The notes under the pieces are model-generated. The model saw only the letters and a program-made list of their open reading frames with translations. It did not search any database and had not been told where the DNA came from. From positions 62,001-126,000 of the forward strand of contig NZ_BONQ01000083.1 in NCBI RefSeq assembly GCF_016862795.1: a stretch of DNA of 64,000 nt, written 5' to 3'. The position numbers and the translations under genes were made by a program. The DNA comes from Dactylosporangium siamense. Lineage in GTDB: Bacteria > Actinomycetota > Actinomycetes > Mycobacteriales > Micromonosporaceae. Positions 24,050 through 33,618 of this stretch are shown here, piece by piece. How positions within the stretch are numbered: the stretch's first letter is position 1; the number at the start of each line of letters is the position of its first letter.

Positions 24050-25119
24050 ACCCGGTGGCGCCAGCCGAAGGGGTCCTCGGCGGTGCCGCGCTGGATGCCG
24101 AGGAGCGCGTCGCGGATCCGGGCGGTGACCGGGCCCTCGACCGCGCCGGCGATGGTGAACTCGTCGCCGGCGGTGCGCGCGGTGCCGATCGAGCTGATGA
24201 CGACGCCGGTGCCGCTGGCGAAGGTCTCCTTGAGCGCGCCCGAGCGGGCGTCGTCGCGCCACTCCTGCAGCGTGTAGGGGCGCTCGGTCACCGTGAGCCC
24301 CTGGTGCCCGGCCAGGCGCAGCACCGAGTCACGCGTGACACCGGGCAGGATCGTGCCGCCCAGCGGCGGGGTGACGAGCTCGCCGTCGTAGACGAAGAAG
24401 AGGTTGTTGCTGCCGGACTCCTCGATGTAGCGGCGCTCCACGGAGTCCAGGAACACGACCTGGTCGCAGCCGGCCTCGTGGGCCTGCTCCTGGGCGCGGA
24501 GGCTGGCGGCGTAGTTGGCGGCGGTCTTGACCGCTCCGGTGCCGCCGGGCGCGGCCCGTGAATACTCCTGCGAGACCCACATCGTGACGGGCTTGGCACC
24601 GCCGGCGAAGTAGGAACCGGCCGGCGAGGCGATGACGGCGAACAGGTACTCCGAGGACGGCCGCACGCCGAGGAACGGGTCCGTGGCGATCATGAACGGG
24701 CGCAGGTAGAGGCTCTGCCCGTCGTGGGCGGGCACCCAGTCCCGGTCGGCGTCGACCAGCAGCTCGACGGCACGCAGGAACAGCTCCTCGGGCAGCCGCG
24801 GCATGGCGAGGCGCTCGGCGGTCACGTTGAGCCGGCGGGCGTTCGCCTCGGGGCGGAACAGCGCGACCCCGCCGTCGGGCTGCGCGTAGGCCTTGAGCCC
24901 TTCGAAGATCTCCTGCCCGTAGTGCAGGGCGGCGGTCGCCGGCGAGAGCGAGAGCGGGCCGAACGGCTCCAGCCGCGCGTCATACCAGCCTTTGCCGTCG
25001 GCATATCTGATGGTGACCATGTGGTCGGTGAAGACGCGACCGAAGCCGGGGTCGCTCAACAGGGCCGCGCGCTCGGCCGCGGGGCGGCGCGACGCGGAAA
25101 CGGTTGCGAAATCAAGCAT
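24046..25119 (-). CDS. ilvE: Branched-chain amino acid aminotransferase
   Basis: This 357-aa class IV PLP aminotransferase has HYGQEIFEGLKAY, the Arg-rich RPEANARRLN, the PLP Lys in GAVKTAANYAASL, RRYIEESGSNNLFFV and SGTGVVISSIG. It transfers amino groups between glutamate and the branched-chain 2-oxo acids in valine, leucine and isoleucine metabolism. Length and motifs are full. A TACAGT box 6 bases before the ATG suggests a leaderless mRNA. Confidence 0.93.
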   Translation of the reverse strand: MLDFATVSASRRPAAERAALLSDPGFGRVFTDHMVTIRYADGKGWYDARLEPFGPLSLSPATAALHYGQEIFEGLKAYAQPDGGVALFRPEANARRLNVTAERLAMPRLPEELFLRAVELLVDADRDWVPAHDGQSLYLRPFMIATDPFLGVRPSSEYLFAVIASPAGSYFAGGAKPVTMWVSQEYSRAAPGGTGAVKTAANYAASLRAQEQAHEAGCDQVVFLDSVERRYIEESGSNNLFFVYDGELVTPPLGGTILPGVTRDSVLRLAGHQGLTVTERPYTLQEWRDDARSGALKETFASGTGVVISSIGTARTAGDEFTIAGAVEGPVTARIRDALLGIQRGTAEDPFGWRHRV

Positions 25120-25182
25120 TCCGCGACTGTATGCGCTGACTGAACGATCCCTAAGGTCCTTCCCGAGAACTGGTCAGTAGCT

Positions 25183-26028
25183 TCAGAAGATGCCGGCCGG
25201 CGGCGCCGGGGACTCGGTGGCGATCGCGTCGGTGACGACCCGGGCGCCGGCGACCAGGCGGTCGAGGTCCGCGCCGTGCACGAGCCGGGCCGGGAACGGG
25301 TCCGCGGCGCCGGTCCGGGCGAACCCGGCGACCGGCAGCGGCGCCGCCGACGCGGCCAGGATGACGTTGCCGAACCGCCGGCCGCGCAGGACGGACGGCT
25401 CGGCGAGCAGGCACACGTCGGCGTAGAGCTGCCGCAGCGTCGCGACCTGACCGCGGGCGAAGGCCAGCCCGGTGCCGTCGGCGAGGTTGGCGGTGTAGAC
25501 GCCGCCGGGGCGCAGCAGCGCCGCCGCCGCGGTCAGGAACTCCAGCGACGCCAGGTGCGCCGGGACGCGGGCGCCGCGGTACACATCGGCGATGACCAGG
25601 TCGAAACGGCCGCCGGACATCGATTCCACGGCGGCCCGGGCGTCCATCGCGCGGACCCGGATGTCGGCACCCCGCGGCAGCGGCAGCACCCGTCGCACGA
25701 GGGCGATCAGCGCGGCGTCCAGCTCGACCACCCGCTGCGACGAGCCGGGCCGGGTCGCGGCGACGTAGCGGGCCATCGTCAGCGCGCCGCCGCCGAGGTG
25801 CAGCACCGACAGCGGGGCGCCGGCCGGCGCGACCCCGTCGACGATCGAGGCCAGGCGGCGCATGTACTCGAAGTCGAGCCGCCGGGGATCGTCCAGGTCG
25901 ACGGCGGATTGCGGGTAGCCGTCCACCAGCAGCGTCCACCGCCCGGGCCGGCCGTCGTCGGAGTGCAGCTCGGCGACCCCGCCGTCGATCTGCTCGACAA
26001 TGCCGCCCGCCCGCTTCTGTCGACCCAT
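25183..26028 (-). CDS. Spermidine-synthase-like methyltransferase-fold protein
   Basis: The 281-aa protein has the polyamine synthase / class I methyltransferase core: DYE-like LDFEYMRRLASIVD, the glycine loop VLHLGGGALTMARYVAATRPGS, VVELDAALIALVR and DLVIADVYRG. The actinobacterial members of this family are often annotated spermidine synthase-like without proven polyamine activity. The ATG at 26028 has a GGTGGG ribosome site. It is 63 bases upstream of ilvE, divergent from the CO dehydrogenase operon. Confidence 0.8.
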   Translation of the reverse strand: MGRQKRAGGIVEQIDGGVAELHSDDGRPGRWTLLVDGYPQSAVDLDDPRRLDFEYMRRLASIVDGVAPAGAPLSVLHLGGGALTMARYVAATRPGSSQRVVELDAALIALVRRVLPLPRGADIRVRAMDARAAVESMSGGRFDLVIADVYRGARVPAHLASLEFLTAAAALLRPGGVYTANLADGTGLAFARGQVATLRQLYADVCLLAEPSVLRGRRFGNVILAASAAPLPVAGFARTGAADPFPARLVHGADLDRLVAGARVVTDAIATESPAPPAGIF

Positions 26029-26147
26029 GTGCCCACCGTAGTGACCCGGTGCGTGAAGAATTTTTGTCATCGGGTGTTGTTCAATGTCGCCTTTAGGACG
26101 AACATTTCCCCGTTGGTGCCCGAACGATCCCCTCACGCGGAGGCGCG
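26029..26147 (+). promoter_or_regulatory. cox operon promoter region
   Basis: The divergent gap is clearly richer in A and T than its flanks (AATTTTTGTCATCGGG, GTTGTTCAATG, GAACATTTCCCC) and must hold the promoter of the seven-gene CO dehydrogenase operon. A GGAGG ribosome site at 26139-26143 precedes the coxM ATG by 4 bases. I cannot fix -35/-10 boxes with confidence. Confidence 0.5.
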
Positions 26148-27026
26148 ATGCAAGTACCCGCCGCATTCGAATATGCAAAGGCCACGTCGGTGACCCAGAC
26201 GCTGGACCTGCTGGCCCAGTGGGGCGAGGACGCCCGCGTCATCGCCGGCGGTCACAGCCTGATCCCGATGATGAAGCTGCGGCTGGCCCGGCCCACGGCG
26301 CTGATCGACATCAACGACGTCGACGAGCTGTCCTACATCAAGGTCGAGGGTGGTGAGCTGCGGATCGGGGCGCTGACCCGGCACGCCGAGCTGCTCGAGT
26401 CGGCCCTCGTCGAGGAGCACTACCGCATCTTCCGGGACGCGGAGCGGGTGATCGCCGACCCGATCGTGCGCAACCGGGGCACCGTCGGCGGCTCGCTGTG
26501 CCAGGCGGACCCGGCCGAGGACCTCTCCGCCGCGTTCGCCGCGGTCGGCGCCTCGGTGGTCATCCAGGGTGCGCGGGGGTCGCGCACCGTGCCACTGACC
26601 GAGTTCCACGTCGGCCCCTACGAGACGGTCGTCGAGGCCGGCGAGCTGCTGACCGAGGTGCGCGTGCCGATCCGCCCGGGTGGCGGGTCCGCATACGTGA
26701 AGGTGGAGCGGCGCGTCGGTGACTGGGCGGTCGCCGCGGCCGGCGCCGCGCTGTGGACCTCCTCCGAGGGCACCGTGAGCAACGTCGGCATCGGCCTGGC
26801 CGCCGTGGGCGCCGAGCACTTCCGCGCCGCCGAGGCCGAGGTGTACCTGGTCGGGAAGCCGGCCACGGAGGAGAGCTTCGCCGAGGCGGGACGCATCGCC
26901 GCGCAGCACAGCAACCCGGTCGCCGACCAGCGCGGACCGGTCGACTACAAGCGGCACCTCGCCGGTGAGCTGACCGTGCGCGCACTGCGCGCCGCGGCCG
27001 CCCGCGCGCGGGGTCAGGAGGCCTGA
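26148..27026 (+). CDS. coxM: Aerobic CO dehydrogenase, medium (FAD) subunit
   Basis: This 292-aa subunit has the two FAD-binding motifs of the family, AGGHSLIPMMK (residues 33-43) and the TVGGSL segment (about residue 111), followed by the C-terminal CODH_C domain (VERRVGDWAVAAAGA). CoxM carries FAD and passes electrons from the iron-sulfur subunit to quinone. It leads the operon in the canonical M-S-L order, two bases before coxS. Confidence 0.95.
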   Translation: MQVPAAFEYAKATSVTQTLDLLAQWGEDARVIAGGHSLIPMMKLRLARPTALIDINDVDELSYIKVEGGELRIGALTRHAELLESALVEEHYRIFRDAERVIADPIVRNRGTVGGSLCQADPAEDLSAAFAAVGASVVIQGARGSRTVPLTEFHVGPYETVVEAGELLTEVRVPIRPGGGSAYVKVERRVGDWAVAAAGAALWTSSEGTVSNVGIGLAAVGAEHFRAAEAEVYLVGKPATEESFAEAGRIAAQHSNPVADQRGPVDYKRHLAGELTVRALRAAAARARGQEA

Positions 27027-27028
27027 CG

Positions 27029-27510
<482 letters not shown>

Positions 27511-27514
<4 letters not shown>

Positions 27515-29886
27515 CGGTGACCGAGAACCCCACCCCGATGGGCTTCGGCCGCATGCACCGCAAGGAAGACGCGCGGTTCGTGCGGGGCAAGGGCAACTAC
27601 GTCGACGACGTCAACCTGCCGGGCATGCTGCACGGGTCGTTCCTGCGCAGCCCGTATGCCCACGCGAAGATCGTCTCGATCGACACCAGCGCGGCGGAGG
27701 CGCTGCCGGGCGTCAAGGCCGTCATCACCGGCGCCGTCCTGGAGACGCTGAGCCTGGCCTGGATGCCGACCCTGTCCTACGACACCCAGGCGGTGCTCGC
27801 GACCGACAAGGTCCGCTTCCAGAACCAGGAGGTCGCGTTCGTCGTCGCGGACAACCACTACATCGCGCGCGACGCCCTGGAGCTCATCGAGGTCGAGTAC
27901 GAGCCGCTGCCGGTCGTCGCCGACGCCAAGCAGGCCCTCGCTCCCGGCGCCCCGGTCATCCGGGACGACAAGGAGGGCAAGACCGACAACCACATCTTCG
28001 ACTGGTCCGCCGGTGACAAGGAGAAGACCGACGCGGTCTTCGCGTCGTCGGACGTGGTCGTCGCGGAGGACATCCTGTACCCCCGGGTGCACCCGTCCCC
28101 GTTGGAGACGTGCGGCGCGGTCGCCGACTTCGACAAGGTCACCGGCAAGCTGACGATCTACTCGACCACCCAGGCGCCGCACGCGCACCGGACGGTCTAC
28201 GCCCTCGTCGCGGGCCTGCCGGAGCACAAGATCCGGGTCATCTCCCCCGACATCGGCGGCGGTTTCGGCGGCAAGGTCGGCATCTACCCCGGCTACGTCC
28301 TGGCGATCGTCGGCTCCATCGTCACCGGCAAGCCGGTGAAGTGGATGGAGGACCGCAACGAGCACCTGACGGCCACCGCGTTCGCCCGCGACTACCACAT
28401 GCGCGGCGAGATCGCGGCGACCAAGGACGGCAAGATCCGGGCGCTGCGGGTCGACGTGCTCGCCGACCACGGCGCGTTCAACGGCACCGCCCAGCCGACG
28501 AAGTTCCCGGCCGGCTTCTTCCACATCTTCACCGGGTCCTACGACCTGGAGGCGGCGTCCTGCAACGTCAAGGGCGTCTACACCAACAAGGCACCCGGCG
28601 GCGTCGCGTACGCCTGCTCGTTCCGGATCACCGAGGCCGCGTACCTGGTCGAGCGCATGATCGACGTGCTCGCCTTCGAGCTGAAGATGGACCCGGCCGA
28701 GCTGCGGATGAAGAACCTGCTCCAGCCGGCGCAGTTCCCGTACACCACGCCGACCGGCTGGGAGTACGACTCGGGCGACTACCCGAAGGCGCTGCGCCTG
28801 GCCATGGACATGGTCGGATACGAGAAGCTGCGGGTCGAGCAGGCCGAGAAGCTCCAGCGCGGCGAGTACATGGGCATCGGCATCAGCTTCTTCACCGAGG
28901 GTGTCGGCGCCGGCCCGCGCAAGCACATGGACATCCTCGGCCTGGGCATGGCCGACGGCGCCGAGCTGCGGGTCCACCCGACCGGCAAGGCGGTGCTGCG
29001 GCTGTCGGTGCAGACCCAGGGTCAGGGCCACGAGACGACCTTCGCGCAGATCGTCGCGGAGGAGCTCGGCATCTCCCCCGACGACATCGACGTCGTGCAC
29101 GGCGACACGGACCAGACCCCGTTCGGCCTCGGCACCTACGGCTCCCGGTCCACCCCGGTGTCGGGTGCCGCGACCGCGATCGTGGCCCGCAAGGTCCGCG
29201 ACCGGGCGCGGATCGTGGCATCGGCGATGCTCGAGGTGTCCCCGGACGACCTGGAGTGGGAGAAGGGGAAGTTCTTCGTCAAGGGCGACCCCGACCAGGC
29301 CAAGACGATCCAGGAGATCGCCATGGCCGCGCACTCCAGCCTCGAACTGCCCGAGGGCGTCGAGGGCCACCTGGACGCGACGACGGTCTACAACCCGCCG
29401 AACCTGACCTACCCGTTCGGCGCGTACATCTGCGTCGTCGACGTCGACCCGGCCACCGGGCAGGTCAAGGTCCGCCGGTTCATCGCGGTCGACGACTGCG
29501 GCGTGCGGATCAACCCGATGATCGTCGAGGGCCAGGTGCACGGCGGTCTCGCCGACGGCATCGGCATGGCGCTCATGCAGCTCATGGCGTTCGACGAGGA
29601 CGGCAACCACCTCGGTGCGTCGCTCATGGACTACCTGCTGCCCACCTCCCTCGAGTGCCCCTCGTGGGAGCTCGGCGAGACGGTGACGCCGTCGCCGCAC
29701 CACCCGATCGGCGCCAAGGGCGTCGGCGAGTCCGCGACCGTCGGTTCGCCGGCCGCCGTGGTCAACGCGGTCCTCGACGCGCTGAAGCCCTTCGGGGTCC
29801 GGCACGCCGACATGCCGCTCACCCCGTCCAACGTGTGGCGCGCCGCTCAGGGCCGCCCGATCCGCACAGATTTGGCCATTCAGTAA
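27511..29886 (+). CDS. coxL: Aerobic CO dehydrogenase, large Mo/Cu catalytic subunit (form I)
   Basis: This 791-aa protein has the molybdopterin hydroxylase fold and, at residues 366-372, the loop AYACSFR. Established knowledge: AYxCSFR is the signature of form I CoxL, whose Cys (C369 here) holds the Cu of the Mo-S-Cu centre; form II enzymes have AYRGAGR instead. GGGFGGK (molybdopterin region) and the C-terminal GAKGVGESA with the catalytic Glu are intact. It oxidises CO with water to CO2. This is a true CO dehydrogenase by signature rather than a xanthine dehydrogenase relative. Confidence 0.96.
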
Positions 29887-30794
29887 TGGATCTCCTCCAT
29901 CGCGCCGACCGGTTGCGCGCGGACCGCACCCCGTTCGTCCTGGCCACCGTGGTCCGCGCCGAGCGCCCGACCAGCGCCAAGACCGGCGACCGCGCCCTCG
30001 TGCTGCCGGACGGCACGATGGAGGGGTTCGTCGGCGGCACCTGCGCCGAGTCCACCGTCCGTCTCCAGGGGCTCCGGCTGCTGGAGACGGGCGAGTCGAC
30101 GCTGCTGCGGATCACGCCCAGCGACTCCCCATCCGGCGCTGACGGCGAGCGGGAGGGCCTGCTGACGGTCACGAATCCGTGTCTGTCGGGGGGCACCCTG
30201 GAAATCTTCCTGGAGACGATGATCCCGGCGCCGCTGGTGTACGTGCATGGTGAAGCTCCCGTTGCCCGCGCGATGGTCGACGTGGCGCGCTCGATCGGCT
30301 GGGAAGGGGTCCGCGGGCCCGCTTCCGCGCTTCCGCTGGATGCCTCGGCGGTCGTCGTCGCCTCGCACGGGCGGGATGAGGTCGAGGTGCTGACCGCCGC
30401 CGTTCGCGCTGATGTGCCGTACATCGCGCTCGTCGCCAGCCGGAAGCGCGCTGCCGCGGTCCTGGACGAGCTGCAGCTGACCGCTCTGGAGAAGGCGCGC
30501 ATCCACGCGCCCGCCGGCCTGGACATCGGCGCCCGGACGGCACCGGAGATCGCGCTGTCGATCCTGGCCGAGGTCATCTCCAGCCGGCCGCGGCAGACCG
30601 CACCTCCCCCTGGCCGCATCGAGCTCCCGCTGCTCGTTGTGTCCCAGGTGGCAATCGCCAAGGACCTGGTGTGCGCCATGGACGTGGCGATCTCCCCGGA
30701 CGCGCTGCAGTACGAGCACGAGGGCACCATGTACTACTTCTGCGGCTCCGGCTGCCGGCGGGCGTTCATCGACAACCCGGCCCGGTACCTGTGA
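29886..30794 (+). CDS. XdhC/CoxF-type maturation protein with C-terminal YHS domain
   Basis: This 302-aa protein starts with the XdhC N-terminal domain (FVLATVVRAERPTSAKTGDRALV, GFVGGTCAESTV), then the Rossmann-like XdhC_C region (LVYVHGEAPVARAMVDVARS, AVVVASHGRDEVEVL). A C-terminal YHS-type metal domain (about 258-302) has DLVCAMDV and YYFCGSGCRRAFIDNP. XdhC proteins bind molybdenum cofactor and help sulfuration and insertion; YHS domains occur on copper enzymes and chaperones. Fusion of both suits a factor that matures a Mo-S-Cu centre. That role is inference. It starts on TAATG overlapping coxL. Confidence 0.85.
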   Translation: MDLLHRADRLRADRTPFVLATVVRAERPTSAKTGDRALVLPDGTMEGFVGGTCAESTVRLQGLRLLETGESTLLRITPSDSPSGADGEREGLLTVTNPCLSGGTLEIFLETMIPAPLVYVHGEAPVARAMVDVARSIGWEGVRGPASALPLDASAVVVASHGRDEVEVLTAAVRADVPYIALVASRKRAAAVLDELQLTALEKARIHAPAGLDIGARTAPEIALSILAEVISSRPRQTAPPPGRIELPLLVVSQVAIAKDLVCAMDVAISPDALQYEHEGTMYYFCGSGCRRAFIDNPARYL

Positions 30795-31657
30795 CGGCGT
30801 CGGTCGAGGAGCTGGTCGACGGGCTGGCCGCGCAGGGGTACCTCGCCGACCAGAGCCTCGCCACGGCACTGTTCCTGTCGGTGCGGCTCGGCCAGCCGAC
30901 CCTGCTCGAAGGGGAGCCCGGGGTCGGCAAGACCGCCGCCGCGGGTGCCCTCGCCGCGTTCCTGGACACGCCGCTGATCCGGTTGCAGTGCTACGAGGGG
31001 CTCAGCGCCGCCGAGGCCCTCTACGAGTGGAACTACCCCCGCCAGCTGCTCGGGATCCGGCTCGCCGAGGCCCGTGGCGAGGTGCCCCGCGAGGCGGACC
31101 TGTTCGCCCCCGAGTACCTGCTGCGCCGGCCGCTGCTCGCCGCGATCGAACATCCCGGGCCGCGCCCGGCGGTGCTGCTCATCGACGAGGTCGACCGGGC
31201 CGACGACGAGTTCGAGGCGTTCCTGTTCGAGCTCCTGGCGGAAGGGTCGGTGACCATCCCCGAACTGGGGACGCGGACCGCCGTCGTGCCGCCCGTCGTC
31301 GTGCTCACCAGCAACCGGACCCGGGACCTGCACGACGCGCTGCTGCGGCGCTGCCTGTACCACTGGATCGGCTATCCCGACGCGCACCGGGTCGCGGCGA
31401 TCATCAGGCAGCGGGTGCCGGGCGCCGACGAGCTCCTCGCCGCCCAGGTCGCCGGCGCGGTCTCGCGGCTGCGCGGCCTCGACCTGACCAAGCCGCCCGG
31501 TGTCGCCGAGGCGATCAGCTGGGCCAACGCGCTGCGCCTGCTGGGCCTGCCCCTCGACGAGAAGTCCGCCGGCGCGACCCTCGGCGCGGTCCTGAAGTAT
31601 CGCGAGGACGAGGAGCTGGCCCGCAGGACGGGACTGGCGGACCTTGTCGAGAGGTGA
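30791..31657 (+). CDS. coxD: MoxR-type AAA+ ATPase for CO dehydrogenase maturation
   Basis: This 288-aa protein has Walker A GEPGVGKTAAA, Walker B AVLLIDEVDRAD, sensor I LTSNRTRDLHDAL and the Arg finger LLRRCLYHW. In Oligotropha, CoxD is the MoxR-like ATPase needed to build the Mo-S-Cu site; it works with the VWA protein CoxE, encoded next. The GTG start overlaps the previous stop (GTGA). Confidence 0.9.
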   Translation: MTASVEELVDGLAAQGYLADQSLATALFLSVRLGQPTLLEGEPGVGKTAAAGALAAFLDTPLIRLQCYEGLSAAEALYEWNYPRQLLGIRLAEARGEVPREADLFAPEYLLRRPLLAAIEHPGPRPAVLLIDEVDRADDEFEAFLFELLAEGSVTIPELGTRTAVVPPVVVLTSNRTRDLHDALLRRCLYHWIGYPDAHRVAAIIRQRVPGADELLAAQVAGAVSRLRGLDLTKPPGVAEAISWANALRLLGLPLDEKSAGATLGAVLKYREDEELARRTGLADLVER

Positions 31658-32801
31658 CCTGGCCGGGCTCGTCGCCGCGTTCGGGGCGGCGCTGCACGAC
31701 GCGGGGCTGCCCGTCGGGCCGGACCGCAGCGAACGCTTCGCCCGGGCCGTCACGCTGCTGGCCCCGACCACGACCGCTGAGCTGCACCGCTGCGCGCGGG
31801 CGACCCTGACCTGCCATCCGGAGCAGTTCGAGATCCTCGACCGGGTCTTCGACGCGGTCTTCCGCGGCTACGCCGACGACCCGGCCGACTTCCGCGGCGA
31901 CCCCAACGCCGTCGGCACGTCCACGACCAGTGCTTCCTCCGGGAGCACCCCGTCGGCCGGGCCGCCGCCGGCCGGCACGGCATCCACCGGCCGGGAGATC
32001 GAGATCCCGGTCGCGACCGTCGGCAGCGCGACCGAACGCCTCGCGTCGCGGGACTTCGCCACGCTGACCCCGTCGGAGCTCTCCGAGCTGGCGGACCTGA
32101 TGCGCCGGCTCGCCGTGGCGACCCCGCCACGCCGGACCCGCCGCATGGCCGCCCGGGCGCACGGCAATGCCGTCGACCTGCGGGCCACGCTCCGGCGGGC
32201 CCGGCGCACCGGCGGGCATCCGGTGCGGCTGATGCGCCGCGAACCGCGCGTGCGCCCCCGGCGGCTCGTCGCGCTCTGCGACATCTCCGGCTCGATGGAG
32301 CCCTACGCCAGGGCGATGCTGCAGCTGCTGTACTGCGCGGCCGGCACCTCGCGCGCCGAGGTGTTCACCTTCGCCACCCGGCTGACCCGCCTGACGAAGA
32401 TCCTCGCCCGCACCCGACCGGCCGTCGCCCTCCACCGCGCCGGGCAGGCCGCCCCCGACTGGTCCGGCGGCACCCGCATCGGCGCCGCGCTGAAGGCCTT
32501 CAACGACACCTTCGGCCGGCGCGGGATGGCCCGCGGCGCGGTCGTGCTCATCGTCTCCGACGGCTGGGAGACCGGCGACCCGGCGCAGGTCGGCGTCGAG
32601 ATGGCCCGGCTGTCCCGGCTCGCCCACCGCATCGTCTGGGTCAACCCCAGAACCCAGAGCCCCCGCTACCGGCCGCTCGTCGGTGGCATGGCCGCCGCGT
32701 GGCCCTACTGCGACGCGGTGGTCAGCGCACACTCCCTCAACGCTCTCGACCCCCTCCTGGCCGCATTAGAAGGACGTGCCCGTCATGCTGCTCACCAATG
32801 A
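31644..32801 (+). CDS. coxE: VWA-domain protein, CoxE family
   Basis: This 385-aa protein starts on TTG, 14 bases inside coxD. After an N-terminal CoxE helical region and a Ser/Thr/Pro linker (about 90-115), it has a VWA domain with the MIDAS motif CDISGSMEPY and a later SDGWETGDP. MoxR ATPases and VWA proteins form conserved pairs that insert metals into enzymes. The C-terminus overlaps coxG. Confidence 0.88.
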   Translation: MSRGDLAGLVAAFGAALHDAGLPVGPDRSERFARAVTLLAPTTTAELHRCARATLTCHPEQFEILDRVFDAVFRGYADDPADFRGDPNAVGTSTTSASSGSTPSAGPPPAGTASTGREIEIPVATVGSATERLASRDFATLTPSELSELADLMRRLAVATPPRRTRRMAARAHGNAVDLRATLRRARRTGGHPVRLMRREPRVRPRRLVALCDISGSMEPYARAMLQLLYCAAGTSRAEVFTFATRLTRLTKILARTRPAVALHRAGQAAPDWSGGTRIGAALKAFNDTFGRRGMARGAVVLIVSDGWETGDPAQVGVEMARLSRLAHRIVWVNPRTQSPRYRPLVGGMAAAWPYCDAVVSAHSLNALDPLLAALEGRARHAAHQ

Positions 32802-33537
32802 GTTCGTCGTCCACCGCCCCCTCGAAGAGACCTGGACCGTCCTGACCGACCTGGAGCGGATCGCGCCGTGCATGCCCGGCGCCCAGCTCACCTCGGTGCA
32901 GGGCGACGAATACCACGGCAAGGTCAAGGTCAAGGTCGGCCCGATGACCGCCCAGTTCTCCGGTGTGGCCACGTTCAAGGAGCGCGACGAGGCGGCTCAC
33001 CGCGCCGTCATCGACGCCCGCGGCCGCGACGCGACCGGCAAGGGACGCGCGTCGGCCCTCGTCACGGCGGTGCTGGTGGCCGAGGGCGATGCGACGAAGG
33101 TGACCGTCGAGACGGACCTGACGATCGCGGGCCCGCTCGCGCAGATGGGCCGCAGCACGATCGGCGACATCAGCACCCGGCTGCTCGGCCAGTTCGTCAC
33201 CAACCTGGAGGCGCAACTGGCCGCGGCGCCCCCCTCGGTCGAGTCGCCCCCTTCGGCCGAGCCGGCCCCTTCGGTCGAGCCGGCCCCCTCGGTCGAGCCG
33301 GCCTCCTCGGTCGAGAAGGTCGAAGAGGTCGAGGCGATCCTGCCGACGGCTTCCGTTCCCGACGCGAACGGGGTGACGACCGCGCCCGCCCAGCACGCCG
33401 TCCGGGTCATCGAGGGGCCGGAGGCCGAGCCCGTCAACCTGCTCGAGACCGCCGGTACCACCAACATCATCAAGATCGCGGTCCCGATCGTCGTCCTCGT
33501 CGCGGCGATCGTCGCCGTGGTCATCTGGCTGACCTGA
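32785..33537 (+). CDS. coxG: CoxG, membrane-anchored SRPBCC protein
   Basis: The ATG at 32785 gives a 250-aa protein (a GTG at 32776 is possible but too close to AAGGA). Residues 1-145 form the CoxG SRPBCC fold (FVVHRPLEETWTVLTDLER, CMPGAQLTSVQGDEYHG). A Pro/Ser/Val/Glu repeat linker (about 148-177) and a C-terminal membrane helix (IIKIAVPIVVLVAAIVAVVIWL) follow. CoxG recruits CO dehydrogenase to the membrane and is reported to supply it with quinone. The repeat linker should act as a flexible tether. Confidence 0.92.
   Translation: MLLTNEFVVHRPLEETWTVLTDLERIAPCMPGAQLTSVQGDEYHGKVKVKVGPMTAQFSGVATFKERDEAAHRAVIDARGRDATGKGRASALVTAVLVAEGDATKVTVETDLTIAGPLAQMGRSTIGDISTRLLGQFVTNLEAQLAAAPPSVESPPSAEPAPSVEPAPSVEPASSVEKVEEVEAILPTASVPDANGVTTAPAQHAVRVIEGPEAEPVNLLETAGTTNIIKIAVPIVVLVAAIVAVVIWLT
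33226..33315 (+). repeat. Five 18-bp tandem repeats in coxG
   Basis: Five consecutive units of the form CCGGCCCCCTCGGTCGAG encode PAPSVE-like hexapeptides in the CoxG linker. Unit differences are mostly synonymous or conservative. Copy number probably varies between strains. Confidence 0.85.
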
Positions 33538-33551
33538 ACCCAGACAAGGCG

Positions 33552-33584
33552 AAGGGCACCGGCCGGGTCGCGGTCGGTGCCCTT
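33552..33584. terminator. Bidirectional terminator between coxG and the cellulase gene
   Basis: AAGGGCACCG (33552-33561) and CGGTGCCCTT (33575-33584) form a 10-bp stem, followed on plus by CTGTTTCC. It sits between convergent coxG and the GH9 gene. Confidence 0.8.
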
Positions 33585-33618
33585 CTGTTTCCTCACCCCA
33601 TCCGTGCGGCCCCGAAGA

